From Gymnopus androsaceus JB14 (lineage: Eukaryota > Basidiomycota > Agaricomycetes > Agaricales > Omphalotaceae), in NCBI GenBank assembly GCA_009733575.1, contig ML769434.1, forward strand, positions 186,444 to 250,443: a stretch of 64,000 nt of DNA, read 5' to 3'. Position 1 is the first letter of the stretch. Each line of letters starts with the position of its first letter. The position numbers and the translations under genes are program-made. The notes below the pieces were generated by a model that worked only from the letters and a program-made list of their open reading frames with translations, searched no databases and was not told the origin of the DNA. Below, in pieces: positions 22,701 to 34,262 of this stretch.

Positions 22701-24908
22701 GAACTTGACTTGATCCCTAAACATCGTTTCTCCCTTGTTGTGTTCAACTCTGTCCTACAGTACTTCCCCAGCGCAGACTACCTTACAGATGTCATTGGCA
22801 AAGTTATCGAGGTCATGGCTTCTACCGGACGTATATTCATCGGAGACGTTCGTAGTCACGCCCTTATACCGTACCATGACGTCGAGCGTATGCTTGCCTC
22901 TATCGAGCATGACGCAGACATCGAAGACGGCCGGATTATCATGCAACGTTATGAAGAGGTACAAACAGAGCTTCTTCTATCCCCTGCCTTCTTTTATCAA
23001 CTACAAAAACAATTTCCGGAGATTGCCCATGTCGAGATCAAACCAAAGCTCATGAAGGCTCGGAACGAATTGAGTCGATACCGCTACACTGTCATTCTTC
23101 ACATTGGAACTCCCCCAATGTTGATTACGCCTAAACATTGGGTAGACTTTGCCGACATTGGGTCAACAGCAGATATCCGCTCGGAGCTTCGAAAACGACA
23201 ATGCGAGTCTGGAGATGTAATTGGAGTAACTCACATACCTATCGCCGACATCCAAATCATCAGTGATGTTCTCGATCGTATCGAAAACTTAACCAATCCG
23301 GTTTCTGATCTTCGCCACAGAATCGCCGCCCAACTCGTGTCGACTCCTGCAGAACTGAAACAAATTGCACGCGAAGAGGGCTGCGAGGTTATACTCGACT
23401 ACTCCTCGCAAGGCCGTCACGATAACTTCCTTTCAGCGATATTCATTCCCTCGGCCCATAGCACGGAGTATCTAGCAGGAAACTTCCCTCGCATTCCAAG
23501 TTTGGACCATTCGGAGTATCCCAGTCATAACGCGGTCGCTAAAAAGACAGCCGATGTTGCAGCTGTTCTGCATTCCCTTGAGAAGCGTCTCCGCAAGGGC
23601 CTACCCGCCTACATGGTCCCAAGTCGCATTATCAATCTAGAACACTTACCTTTAAACGCTAGCGGCAAACTTGATCGCAAATTGTTATCCTCGGCTCCGT
23701 TTTTCGAGTCGTGTGATCTTACAATCTCAAGATCGAAGAAGGATGTGGCTTTAGCGTAAGTGTCTTTTTTATAACTAACGTGCACTTGCTGATGACTTTT
23801 TTCTTACCCCTTTAGTTCCAAGACAGAGCTAGAAGTACTCGCAATATTTTCTCGCGCACTCGGTTGTCTCCAGGAGTCTATCGGGATCGAGGATAGCTTG
23901 TTCAACCTCGGTGGTCATTCCTTGACGGCTACGTTGGTCGTATCCGCCGTTCGTCGCGATCTAGGTGTCGAATTATCCATGGCGCGTTTCTTTAGAGACC
24001 CAACTGTCAAAGCTGTCGCTACAGTTGTCGACTCGACTCGCAGTACTACAAATGGATCGGACAGCCAGAGTCACGGTGCCATCCCGGCGCTCCTTACACT
24101 CACAGATACCATCTTCAACACTAGTCCCGACTCATCATCGCCCATTGTGTTCATCTTCCCCGAAGCAACTGGTATCCCATCCGTCTACTCAACTGCGTTC
24201 AACAGCCTTTCACCATACCAGGTCGTCGCTTTCGGAGATTTGCATTGGGGTCAGCCACTTGGACCCAATGAATCGATCGAGTCTATGGCAGGCGTTTTCG
24301 TGGAGGAGATCCGCAAGATTCAGCCCCTGGGTCCGTACTTCCTAGCCGGCTGGAGTTTTGGCGGGTATCTTGCCCTCGAGACTGCTATACAGCTGGATGC
24401 GGCCGCGGCGTCAGGAGGACCAGAATCACCGCATAACAACACCAAGATGGTACTGATGATAGATTCCAGTGTTTACGGAGCCGGAGACGACTCCCAGAGT
24501 GCGCTAGGCGAAGGCGAAGCCAGTATACGCAATGAGCGGTGGAAACCAGCGTATGATCACCTCTTGACGATATTGGATGAGAAAACGCAGTGGCTGGCGC
24601 AATTTGATCGAGCTAATGGTATGATATCCAGGTATCGAACGAGGAGTAAAAAATATCGAGGTCGGGTGGAGCTGATCAAGGCTTTGCGAGGGCGAGAACA
24701 GGAGCCCGGGTCAGAAGATGGTACCAGAGTTACTATTGCGCATGCGGCACCCATTGACGATCCCACCAACGGCTGGGATGCTATCCTGCCACAGATCAAG
24801 GTGCATGGATTTGATGCATCGCATAGGGCGATGTTCAGCTATGAGAATGGGTCGAAAATGGGTGTTATAATCAAAGAGATCTTCGAGGGTGCTGAGAAAG
24901 AGGACTGA
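16701..24908 (+). CDS. Two-module non-ribosomal peptide synthetase with embedded N-methyltransferase and thioesterase
   Basis: Modular peptide synthetase. Domains by base: partial condensation domain 16701-17400; A1 17420-19060; T1 19100-19330 (GGHSL, Ser at 19212); C 19380-20850 with intact HHIATDG (19838-19858); A2 20870-22350 with YTSGSTGAPKA; N-methyltransferase 22350-23530 (EVGVGTGM) spliced between A8 and A10 of A2; A2 end with SGKLDRK; T2 with GGHSL (Ser at 23918); TE 24090-24908 with GWSFGG (Ser 24354), Asp 24462 and His 24822. Introns include 17021-17070, 17603-17661, 18181-18236 and others near 20490, 21040, 21615 and 23760. Module 1 has apparent frame breaks near 17850-17885 and 18340-18348, and a doubtful intron near 19568-19640, so it may be a pseudogene in part. 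The product would be a short N-methylated peptide or diketopiperazine-like compound. Confidence 0.85.
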
Positions 24909-25255
24909 ATTTTACGAATAGAGTTTGTTTCAATTGTATTTTCTTGAGATTGTCCTGAACAAATACACTTTCTTGAATGACATAGCAGGATACTAATTGA
25001 GCAGCTTGGGCGAACAATTTGATCAAAGTTTGTATGCATGAACTTCGGGAACACAGTGAAACAACCACTTTATAGGTTTTGACGAACCAAGTTTTAATCT
25101 GAACGTGCCCTCGCGTTTTAGTCTTATTGCTTCGCCTCTCCGAATTCTGTAAGTTCTGTATAGTAGGGTGTTTGTTTCTTCGTGAACAATCATGGCATGC
25201 GTAAAATATTGAGTATGATAGATACAGTTGTACAACCGTAAAACCGAATCTTGAA

Positions 25256-27474
25256 TCATAAAACATATCTAAATCGATTGGTCTTTTCACCCTCTCGCTC
25301 CGCTTTATCAAACTGCTTGTTGAGATACGACAGATGCCACCTGAAGAATAAGCAGACAATGATTGCCAAACCTGCCGTTGCAATACAAATCTGGGTGGAG
25401 GTCGGTAAGCAGATTCTAGTCAAAACAATGAGAAACTTACAGCGTAACTGAAACGGTAAGTTGGTCCCCAGGAAGAAGGGAAGACGTATCTATGCGAGAC
25501 GCAATAAGAATCTGCAACATCAATAAAATAAGAATGAAACTTACGATCCAGAAACATTACCGAGTTGCGAGAAAGCATTGATAGCAGCAATAGATACCGC
25601 ACGTTTGGTAGGTGGTCGAGGGAAACAGGAAGGAATCCATGCGTAGCTATTCAAATGCTATCAGCACTTGGACGAATCGAACACAGCAAGGGCTTACAGA
25701 ACAGGGAACCCACAGGCAGACAATGCCATTAGGAATAAACTGATATATCTGGCAGCAATAACTTCGGTCGCACTAGCAATCACAAATCCAAGGATTCCCA
25801 CAGAGAATGGTATTATTATATGAAAACAACGCTCCTGAGTCCTATCGGAGTGTCTTGACCAGAAAAACGCGACAATCGCCGTAAGGATCCATGCTAAAAT
25901 AAGATAAATAAGAAAATCAATTCGCAAGCACTGAGTACATACGAGGTGCACAAAGGAGCAAAGTTATGCTGTCCGAAAACCCAAGCGTCGCAGTAAGCGT
26001 AGGGAAATACGCGTTGAATGACAGCGCTCTATTTCGAGAGGGAATGAGTATTTTCAGAGATATGGAACAAGGACCATTTAGCGCATGTACTCACATAATC
26101 TCTGAAGTGAGACCGAAAGCCAAAAGCCACATTCTCCAGTCTGTGACAGCAAGAAACAGGCCACGTATCATTCCCCCACTCTCGGTCTCGTCTTGATCAC
26201 CGACACCCGCATCCTCCTCCATTCGTTTCATAGCGAGCTTTCGCTCGAGGGGAGTCAGAAACTTGGAAGTTGCCGGAAAGTCTGGTAAGATGAAAACGGC
26301 TAATATCGCAAAGAAGATGGTAAGTGCTCCTAGAATTTGTCAATTAGCGCTGAATACTAGTCGATTGCAATATCCAAACCTTCAATGTAGAACAGCCATC
26401 TCCAAGCAGCGTGGCCAAGCACCCCGTTCATTCCGTTAAGGATGCCAGACGCCATTAATGAGCCAAAAGCGCTACTGGTGATGTTGCCTAAATAGAGAAT
26501 GGTGGTTCGAATGCCAATCTCTTCCTTCTTGTACTGCAGAATCCAATGAGATTGATCAGGACCCTATATGATATCAACGGATACGAACCCATTTAGAAAG
26601 CAAAAACTAAATAAATAAAAGTCGAGTGGGAGATGAGCGGGATGGTTTCGAATGGTAATTGTGCACATACCAGGGCGCCCGGGTAGAAAGCAGCTTCCAC
26701 GAACTAAGAAAAAACTCATTAGTTAATGATACAGTGGATTGACACTGGGTCTAGACTTACACCAAGAAAGAACCGGGCAAGGAGAGCTCCGACAAAGTTG
26801 TGGGTTATTCCTGTATACATGAGTTGAGAACGCGTTCAAGTAACATATTAATAAAAACCAACCAGTTAGGACGGAAATGGTACCTGCGCACAAAATCTGT
26901 GAGCACAAATCGACTAGTATGAAAGAAAGAACTGACCCCAAACTACCATACAGCATGGAAGGTAGATCGAAGGCTTCCCAATCCAATTGAGAAGCATATT
27001 GGATGGAACTTGCATTATGATGTACTTGATGTCGCAGGGTCAAGTGCTATGTAGTTGGTGAAAGACTGTGTGACTCACCCCCACATAGAGAATCGATAGG
27101 AGGGTCGCGTATTGCTGACCTTCCAGATGCAGGTCCGACTCTAACCCTTTCAATCGTGCAGCGCTGAAAACCAAGTCGTGGCGGAGTTAGATTATCATCT
27201 ATTATAATTCAAAGATCGACAAGACCGAGCTAACCTGATGTTGCTTCGGTCGACCTAGAGAAAAACCATGAGCAGCAAAAATGACGAAGAGCAGAGTACT
27301 CACGTAGTTCAAGATATAGATAATAATCAATATAGAAATGCGGATGTCGACCTTGCGCACCAGCTTCTTCTCCAACGCACGACGTGCTTCTGTTCCTCCA
27401 AATTCCGCATCTGGGTCCTCTAGGGAATTGTATGCGGGATCACTTTTTTCAATTGAGACCTGAGAGCGGGACAT
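25256..27474 (-). CDS. MFS transporter, ACS family (allantoate/nicotinate permease-like)
   Basis: Predicted plasma-membrane anion:cation symporter of the Dal5/TNA1 group. The reverse-strand exons begin at 27474 (MSRSQVSIEKSD), and small exons follow (27304-27474, then 20-nt 27235-27254). The joined protein shows the family's NYVDRSNIS-AARLKGLE segment after helix 1, ILYVG-(Y)IIMQVPSNM, the VGALLARFFLG and VEAAFYPGAL motifs, GHAAWRWLFYIEG in helix 6, and a long central loop (PLERKLAMKRMEEDAG). The C-terminal half runs through AWIPSCFPRPPTKRAVSIAAINAFSQLGN, read in pieces, and ends FRYVL-stop at 25256. At least ten introns are needed. It is convergent with the NRPS gene and only about 350 bases away, so it may belong to the cluster as an importer or exporter; that role is inference. 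Confidence 0.85.
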
Positions 27475-27774
27475 GGAAGAGGAAAGGAAGTATGGGGCTC
27501 AGGGTACATGTACATAGATTTATTCTAAGCCTTTAAAAGTCTTTGAGCTTCACACGCCGGGAGAGGAACCAATTCAAATGTCACCGAAATGATCTTGAGG
27601 ACTTGGACCATCATGCAGGGTGTTTTGCCCAGGCTCAGGATTTCCGATGATTTTGTCCGAAACGTTCGCATGAAAATTATCAAATTTTTGGCGGGGTATG
27701 GAAAGCTCAGCCAATATTAACGACACCTCCCCCTCTTAGCCCCTGCATTCAATGCTTTCAAAATGCAATGAAAT

Positions 27775-27832
27775 GCACAGATCTCAAGAGGGAGTCAGAA
27801 ACTTGGAAGTTGCTGGAAAGTCAGGTGAGATG
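27775..27832. pseudogene. Captured fragment of the adjacent ACS-family MFS gene
   Basis: Bases 27785-27830 match 26250-26295 of the neighbouring transporter gene in the same orientation. They share GGAGTCAGAAACTTGGAAGT and GGAAAGTC with a few substitutions. The fragment stops right at the CATCAG end of a repeat element (27833). This looks like host DNA duplicated together with, or beside, that element. Confidence 0.65.
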
Positions 27833-27940
27833 CATCAGCAAAACCTGGAAACTTGCCATAGCTGTTACAGCAAGCCATAGCAGCCATAGCAGCCATAGAA
27901 CAATGAACTGCTATGAATTGCTATGGGTAGCTATGAGTTA

Positions 27941-28215
27941 CATCAGCAAAACCTGTATTTTGCGTTTTAACTCCCACAGCGTTACTTAAAATTCCCAGCG
28001 CTCCCAGAGCTCCCAGCGCTAGCCAGCGCTTGCCAGTGCTGTCAGAAATATAAAATCATACATTATTTCCAAATAAGGTAATTTTGCGGCCTCTGGGAGC
28101 TTCTGGGAGCCCCCTCCTGCATCGGCTGGACCATCTGAGTGCTGGGATGCTGGAGCGCTGGGAACTCTGGACAGTTCGCTCAAGCACTGCCCACGTCATA
28201 CAGGTTTTGCTGATG
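27941..28215. mobile_element. CATCAG-family MITE, copy 1
   Basis: The 275-bp element begins CATCAGCAAAACCTGTAT and ends with the complement of CATCAGCAAAACCTGTAT. The inner sequence is rich in CCCAGCGCT/CTGGGAGC-like words that pair between the two halves. A further left-type end (CATCAGCAAAACCTGG) at 27833 shows that more than one copy was inserted here. TA flanks this copy (TTA before, TAC after), but other copies do not share this. Confidence 0.75.
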
Positions 28216-28227
28216 TACTATAGACTT

Positions 28228-28537
28228 CATCAGCAGAACCTGGGTGATCCCACAGCAAGGTCCCCCTCTGTACAGAACTGGACAGCTCTGTGGCTTCTGT
28301 GGATTGTATTGGGGCTTCTGTACAGTGCTGTACAGCAACCCACAGCAATCCACAGCAATCCACAGTTCACACAGGTTTTCACTGGAGGTCTCCAGAGATC
28401 TCTGGAGCTTGACAGCTGTCAAAAAAACTGTCAATTTTCTCCAGAGATCTCCAGAGGTCTCTGGAATAGGGTACCTTGCTCCAGAGATGTCCCAAATGAA
28501 TGGGTTTTCTCCAGCAAAAATACGAGTTTTGCTGATG
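28228..28537. mobile_element. CATCAG-family MITE, copy 2
   Basis: The 310-bp element begins CATCAGCAGAACCTGG and ends with the complement of CATCAGCAAAACTCGTAT. The interior has paired CCACAGCA and CCAGAGATCTC words, so it can fold back. It lies 12 bases after copy 1. No coding sequence is recognised. Confidence 0.7.
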
Positions 28538-29887
28538 AATTATATTGCCTGTTGACAGATGTCATGCTCTATAGCAATCCATAGTAGCCCATAGCTCTGG
28601 ATAGATGGGGACCTTGCTATGGGTGCTATGAGTGCCATCTGTCTGACCTTATAGTGTCAGTGATTCTACATCCTGGCATTGAAAAAACCCTTTGGCTCTT
28701 TGCCCCAGGTTATTTCCTCAAATTAATCAGGATTCTTTGCATGCCCAGGCCATTGTGCAATTATCATTTTCTTCATGTTTTATTGCATGGTTGTAAGTAT
28801 CTTTTTAATCTGCGAATATTGACCAATATAACTGACAGTAATTTGCTCATCTTTAGTTCATTCCTTTGATTATCTTCCAGATGGTATATCTCTTTTTTTT
28901 TTTCTCTACCATCTTACAGTTGCATAGGGATCCACACTCAAGTCACAGGATGAACTCATTGGATGCAGATACTCTGAGCTGGGCATTTTGCTCACCAGCC
29001 CAAACATGGATATGATGACTGAACCCCTGCTCAGTGATCTGACCATTTGGCTGCATCATGACTTCCACTACAGCAAGCATGACCAAATCTACATGCCGCA
29101 ACTGTTCCACAAATCCACTGTGTACTTTATGTGTATTCCATTCCCTGGTACTGGCAATAACTTAATCTTTTGGCTTCTCCCAGATGAGGTAATGTTCAAG
29201 CCTATTCCAGGACAAGCACTGTGCAATGTTCCTCTGGGTCTGCTGCCCACATATCTCTTGGAACATTTGGATTCAGCTGCCAGTGTTATTAGCAATTGAA
29301 TCGACTCTCCTATGCTGGTATCAGCTCCAGCCAATGCCCCAGGTCCTTCATTGCTCACCAACAATACAAAGATCAAGAAATATCATGCTTGGTTTGGCTA
29401 TATCATGAGCCATCTCAGATTGCTGTCAGCTTTCCCTGAACTTTTCATGCTTTTCTGAATTGCTCAACAAATTCTCCTGGAACTCCAAGCCCAGATAACT
29501 TGGATGCAGTTAATTGCACTAATGTTTTTGGGTCCGCATAGCACCTGGCAGGTCCCTCCAATCCACAAGATAGTGGGAACAACAACTTACCATCAAGACA
29601 TGGTCAAGAACTGTTATTGAGTAAGTTTCTAATTCTTTAATAGGTCAAGAAAAAAATTTTCTGATTATTTTTTTGCAGTGTGGAATTCCTGTCTGGTTCT
29701 ACCATGCATTGCCAGTGCCAGAAGTGTCAGAGACTAGTTCCTCACAACACAAGGTACCAGGCATCACAACTTCTGAATTAGGCAAAGACAAGAACAATGA
29801 GGAAGAGAGAACAAGAATGAATTGAGAACTAGGAGGTATTGATGAGATTGAAGCTAAGGACCAAGCTACAGCTACAACTACTATATA

Positions 29888-30395
29888 CTGTACCATTTCA
29901 ATTGACTGTTCATCCAGGATGACGCATGACACCTTGGTGCCATCAGTTCATTGGTTCAGTACTATCAATGATGCATGATGGATCAAATTTTGAGTTCAGT
30001 TTGCCAGTTCAGTGCCAGTTCCAAAGTGCCAATGGAACTATGTATGTGTTACTAGTTTACTTGTAATAAGTACAGTACTTTTGATGCTTGAAACTTCAAG
30101 CCTATGCATGTAAGTAAGGGTGGTTGAACTCGAGACCTGCACAACCGGAGGCTGCCCCAGCATGGTCCATGGATACAGGCTCACATGGGGTTCACACTGT
30201 ATCACTATTGATACTGTACATGATACCGTAAGTATGACTGCGCAAAAATGAGACAAAAAAGCCTCAAAAAAGCCTAAAAACATGGCAAATTATTTTTTAG
30301 TTCAGAGACGGAAATGATGCATGATGAACTGGGATTTTAGTTCAGTTTAGAGCCACCCATGATGCATGACTGAACGGTTGATCAAAATGGTACAG
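29888..30395. mobile_element. TA-flanked CTGTAC-family MITE inside solo LTR
   Basis: The 508-bp element begins CTGTACCATTTCAATTGA and ends with the complement of CTGTACCATTTTGATCAA; TA flanks both sides (29886-29887 and 30396-30397). The LTR sequence continues across it when it is removed, which fixes the boundaries. It carries the GATGCATGA word near both ends, also seen in the copy at 34263. Confidence 0.85.
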
Positions 30396-30483
30396 TATAC
30401 TACTGTACAAGCCCTAGACCCAGTACCCTATGCCCTGTACAAAGACAAATAAGAGAAACAGATAAGTAATAGTCCATGTAGCA

Positions 30484-31872
30484 AGGGGGCCTCTTGATCT
30501 TGTACTACCATCATCTCGGGTTTTTCCCGCACTTGCAGGGCGAAATTTGGTGGCATTGAGCAAGGGGGCAGCTATAGGCTGCACCCTGCTAACTGTACAG
30601 AAGACTTGCTACCTTCTTTTTCAGCAGGATAGCTAGCTAGTCACAACACTACCCCTCAGAGAGGCTCTAGATTGGTGAATTTGGTGGATTCACTGGCATG
30701 TATCTGGATGTCACTCTGCTACCTGGGGACCCACATTTATCTCCTCAGCTCCTTCTCACCCTCCAATCACTCATCCACACTCACTGCATCTTCACCTTTT
30801 GAAGCCATGCCTTCACTCAAAACTCCAATTCCATCCACAAATCACTTCATTGGCCCAGGCCCATGGCAGTAGCATTGGGACTCACACTTTCCATCCAGCA
30901 TATTCTTCATTGACTGTTGCTCAGAAGCTCAGGCCTACCACAGGGAGTTGTGCCCCTGGTCTGCCGCCCGGTCTTGTCCCCCGAAAAAATGAGTGGACAA
31001 ATGCGCAGCTGCACTGTGGTGGCATTTGCCCAAGGGGGTGTAAAATTTATAAAAAATGACCGGATGTTGATTTTTTTTTCTTGAGCTTGGCCGGCGGACT
31101 AACTAACTATGTAAGCATTCCCACGTCCATATATGGTATATCAAGATAAGATTTCATCATAAATTCCTCTTTACAGAGTCAGAAGACACTGTTTGGACAC
31201 TGTACCTTCACTTTGAGCTTTTTTTTAGCATCCATAAGCCATAGCAAATCTCATTTTTCCTTCTGAAACACTAATACAGTGATACTTATCATATGTCCTG
31301 CTTTGACCGGCCAAAGCAAGCAAGTAAGTACATGGGAGCCAGGAGGTGTAGGAAGGCTGTAATTTATACAATGGATGCTATTTACTTACAGGTAGTGTAA
31401 GATATATACATTTTGAAGTTTCCAGGATGCCAAAAGTGGTCAAAATAGGTCAAACTTTAGGGTGTCAAAATTTTTATTTTTGGGCTGTGGGGGCTGGACT
31501 AACTAACCTAGGCCTGGTCGGGCACTAAATTCTTTGAACCCCCTTGCATTTGCCCGACTATCCATCATACGAAGGACCTTTGGAGGGGGGAGAATGGGAT
31601 TGCAGGGACTGGGAGAGGTATGGGAAGGAGAATTTGGGATTGCTGGGATGGTGTGTGATTGTCATTTACCTTTCTCTCTACCATACTAAACATTGGCACC
31701 TGGGGCTATTAATGGGGGATCTATTGAGAATCCCTATGGATGCAGATGTATTTACAAAAGAACATTTTACATATTATTTGTAAATTTACAAAAGAGTAGT
31801 GCCTACGTACAGATTTTCGCTACCATACGCTCATACGCAGAGGCAAATAAACGGGATTCAAAAAAAAAAAAA
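30484..31872 (+). mobile_element. Poly(A)-tailed retroposed element with 13-bp target duplication
   Basis: The insertion is about 1.39 kb, ends in a run of about 13 A (31860-31872), and is bounded by perfect direct repeats AGTCCATGTAGCA (30471-30483 and 31873-31885). A poly(A) tail with a long variable duplication is the mark of target-primed retroposition (LINE, SINE or processed transcript). No reverse transcriptase is recognised, so it is either a 5'-truncated or non-autonomous element or a retroposed RNA. Short open frames at 30672-31059 match no family that I know. Confidence 0.8.
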
Positions 31873-33270
31873 AGTCCATGTAGCATGAGATGAGATAAAG
31901 TGTTCATAACAAGAAGGAATCCGAGTTGTGAAGTGGTTAGACAATGTGTCTCCTGTCCCAATGCATCCACTAGATTGTTTTGTGTCCTTTGAGGATGATA
32001 ATCCCATTCACCCAACTATCTATACTGGGACAATGCTCAAGCTTGACCGCTATTGTAGCATGGTGGAATACAACTGGCGCATTGCTTTTCCAGTGTCAAT
32101 ACTTGATATCAACTTACCCTTACCTACTGATTCCATCTCCCAAGGCTTCCACAAGCTGTGACTCTGCTAGACAACATTGTTCATTGCCCTCATCTTCTTG
32201 GAGTGCACCATATAAGTTCTGCTCAGAATTGATCTTGACCTCAGGCCAACTGATGATAATTAACAATTTCCTAGATACAAAATGCAAATGTCCAGTGCAA
32301 ACCATTCAAAATTGTAACAAATTCCTTGAGTCAGAGTCAGAGCTAATGCCCAGGGCCATTTCAGCATGGAGCCAGGTGATGATCAAGGTTGGTGAGACCT
32401 TTGACCATAACCAGCATCCTCCACCAGGTATCCCATCTGGTTTTGTTCTCCCAGAACCTCAAGCCCAGACAACAATGTGGTGTGTCAGAGGTTCATAAGG
32501 ACATATCTCAAGTTACATGATGCAATTACCTACCACATCACAAATTCGGGAGTGTTTAAGTCCCTGAAGTCTGCTAGCAACTGGTGCAAGTAGATTGGGA
32601 TGGAACTGCATGGCACCAAGACTGGTTCAAAGGCTGCAGAGAAGTGTAGGGAGCTGGTTGATGAGCTCCAAAAGACCATGGTGGCAAATTCAGAAGTAAT
32701 GTTCTCTTTTTCATATTTTAGCAAAATTTATTAGTATTGCTTCAGAATCTGGTTGATCTCTCAAATATCCAAGCAATTTACAGTACACTGAGCACATCCC
32801 AGATGATGTTTACCATCACATCTTAGCAAATATCATCACCATGTCCTTCAAGTTGGAACTCCTCATGGCGGGTTTTGTTTTTATGAGCTGAAGCCTCCCT
32901 CCTAAAGATCTGGGGTTTGACCCAGAGCTGGATGCATTGTCTTGTGAAGACCATGAAATCAAGTTGCAAGCTTGGATGCCTGGATTCAACAGCACAAAGG
33001 ATTGTGGGTTTGGATTGAAGGATATTGCGAAATGCCGGCACACTGTCTATGCATTGTTTTGGATAATGTTGGGATGGACACAGATACTAGGCTTTGGGAG
33101 AAGGCCTGAGGCATTGCTCCATTCACTTGCACCTGGCAATTTGCCTTTGGAAGTTGATATAGATGAGGCAGAGTACTAGGCTGCATTCTACTGCATCACC
33201 TCCTATTCTGAGTACTTCCACCATGCCCCAACCATTCCACACATGTTGGTTATAAAGCCTGGGGTCCCTT

Positions 33271-33726
33271 GAATTACATCTATGCTGTGTACATCATGTG
33301 TTTTTTTTTGGACTTTTATTGCTTTCATTTTGTTGTACCCTGTCATTTTTCTCCATTTGACTTTTTTTTCCCCAATTCATGCCCAATTCATGTGTTTCTT
33401 GCTAAAATTATTGGTATTTTAACTGTAGATTTATACTACATATCATCTACAATATTTAGAAAATTGGACTTTTTAATCAATTCATCCATGGGGGATCCAG
33501 AAAGTAATGCAGGGAGTGACAAGGTAGGTTTGGAAGTCAATGCAGCAATGAGGGTGTCGATGCATTGCTGGTATGATGTGTATATTGTTTAAAAATGGTG
33601 GATATCTTTGAAAGGATGTGAGGGAGCATGTAGGGTTTGCTGGTGACCAGGTAATTTAACATTCACTAGACTAGTTTAAAAGTACTCACCTGTGGTATCT
33701 TTGTGCTTGTTGAACATGCAACTGAC
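33271..33726. other. Repeat-island spacer
   Basis: T-rich, CpG-poor sequence with no convincing gene. Open frames here lack family features. Confidence 0.4.
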
Positions 33727-34251
33727 TGTTACAAACACTTTATCTTATCTCATGCCACATGGACTATTACTTATCTGTTTCTTCTATTTGTCTTTGTATA
33801 TCTTGGTGCTTACTTAAGTGCACGCTTGTTTAGGTGCATGGCTGTGTTGTTTACTTATGTTTCATTCTTTATAGTTCATCAACACATGTATGATCATTTG
33901 ATCCTTGATCATAGGTCTTGATCATCCAATCATCCTTTGATCACTTTGATCACACCTCATGCTAGGATGCTGCATTTGGTGCTGGATACACATGTATAAT
34001 CACTTATTACTTACAGATGTCGATACTGTTGTACTTTATAGTTTCATGCATTGTTACAGTATGTACAGGGCATAGGGTTCTGGGTCCAGGGCTTGTACAC
34101 TAGTATATATAGTAGTTGTAGCTGTAGCATAGTCCTTAGCTTCAATCTTGTCAATACCTCCTAGTCCTCAATTCATTCTTGTTCTCTTTTCCTCATTGTT
34201 CTTGCTATTGCCTAAGTCTGAAGTCATGTTGTGAGGAACTAGTCACTGACA
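33727..34251 (+). mobile_element. LTR copy B
   Basis: A near-full direct copy of the LTR at 48355-48891. It starts TGTTACAAACACTTTATC and ends GGAACTAGTCACTGACA. Unlike the other two copies, no 5-bp target duplication is seen (CTGAC before, CCAGC after), so one flank has been rearranged or this is one end of a deleted element. A small internal deletion near 34225 (GTCATGTTG against the longer sequence of copy C) distinguishes it. Confidence 0.8.
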
Positions 34252-34262
34252 CCAGCATGTTG

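Larger units (their letters stand above)
29725..31911 (-). mobile_element. Solo LTR (copy A), itself carrying two insertions
   Basis: Reverse-strand copy of the 537-bp LTR seen intact at 48355-48891. Its parts lie at 29725-29887, 30396-30483 and 31873-31911. It has TG...CA ends and a 5-bp target duplication AGAAG (29720-29724 and 31912-31916). It is interrupted by a TA-flanked MITE and by a poly(A)-tailed element. No internal retrotransposon domain is present, so it arose by LTR-LTR recombination before the later insertions. Confidence 0.85.
28650..33270 (+). pseudogene. Decayed gene of a repeated basidiomycete family, split by a solo LTR
   Basis: Coding-like pieces occur at 28988-29299 (TIWLHHDFHYSKHD), 29680-29724 and 31912-32161, and again at 32880-33250 (DHEIKLQAWMPGF ... 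APTIPHMLVIKPG). The frame before the LTR at 29724 runs straight into the frame after 31916 once the insertion and one AGAAG copy are removed: ALPVPE joins GIRVVKWLDN. This shows that a real reading frame was interrupted. Stops and frame changes elsewhere, and very low CpG content, show that it is dead. The style (a short acidic 'VSFEDDNP' block, a bulky Trp/His-rich segment) resembles multicopy hypothetical proteins of agaricomycetes; no function can be given. Confidence 0.55.

Noticed and set aside
30110..30160. tRNA-like B-box word (GGTTGAACTCGAGACC) as a tRNA or SINE head
   Set aside because: No matching A box, acceptor stem or cloverleaf could be drawn. It lies inside a TA-flanked MITE.
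33727..34251. LTR copies B and A as the two ends of one retrotransposon
   Set aside because: They are in opposite orientation, and copies A and C each have their own 5-bp target duplication, so they are separate solo LTRs.
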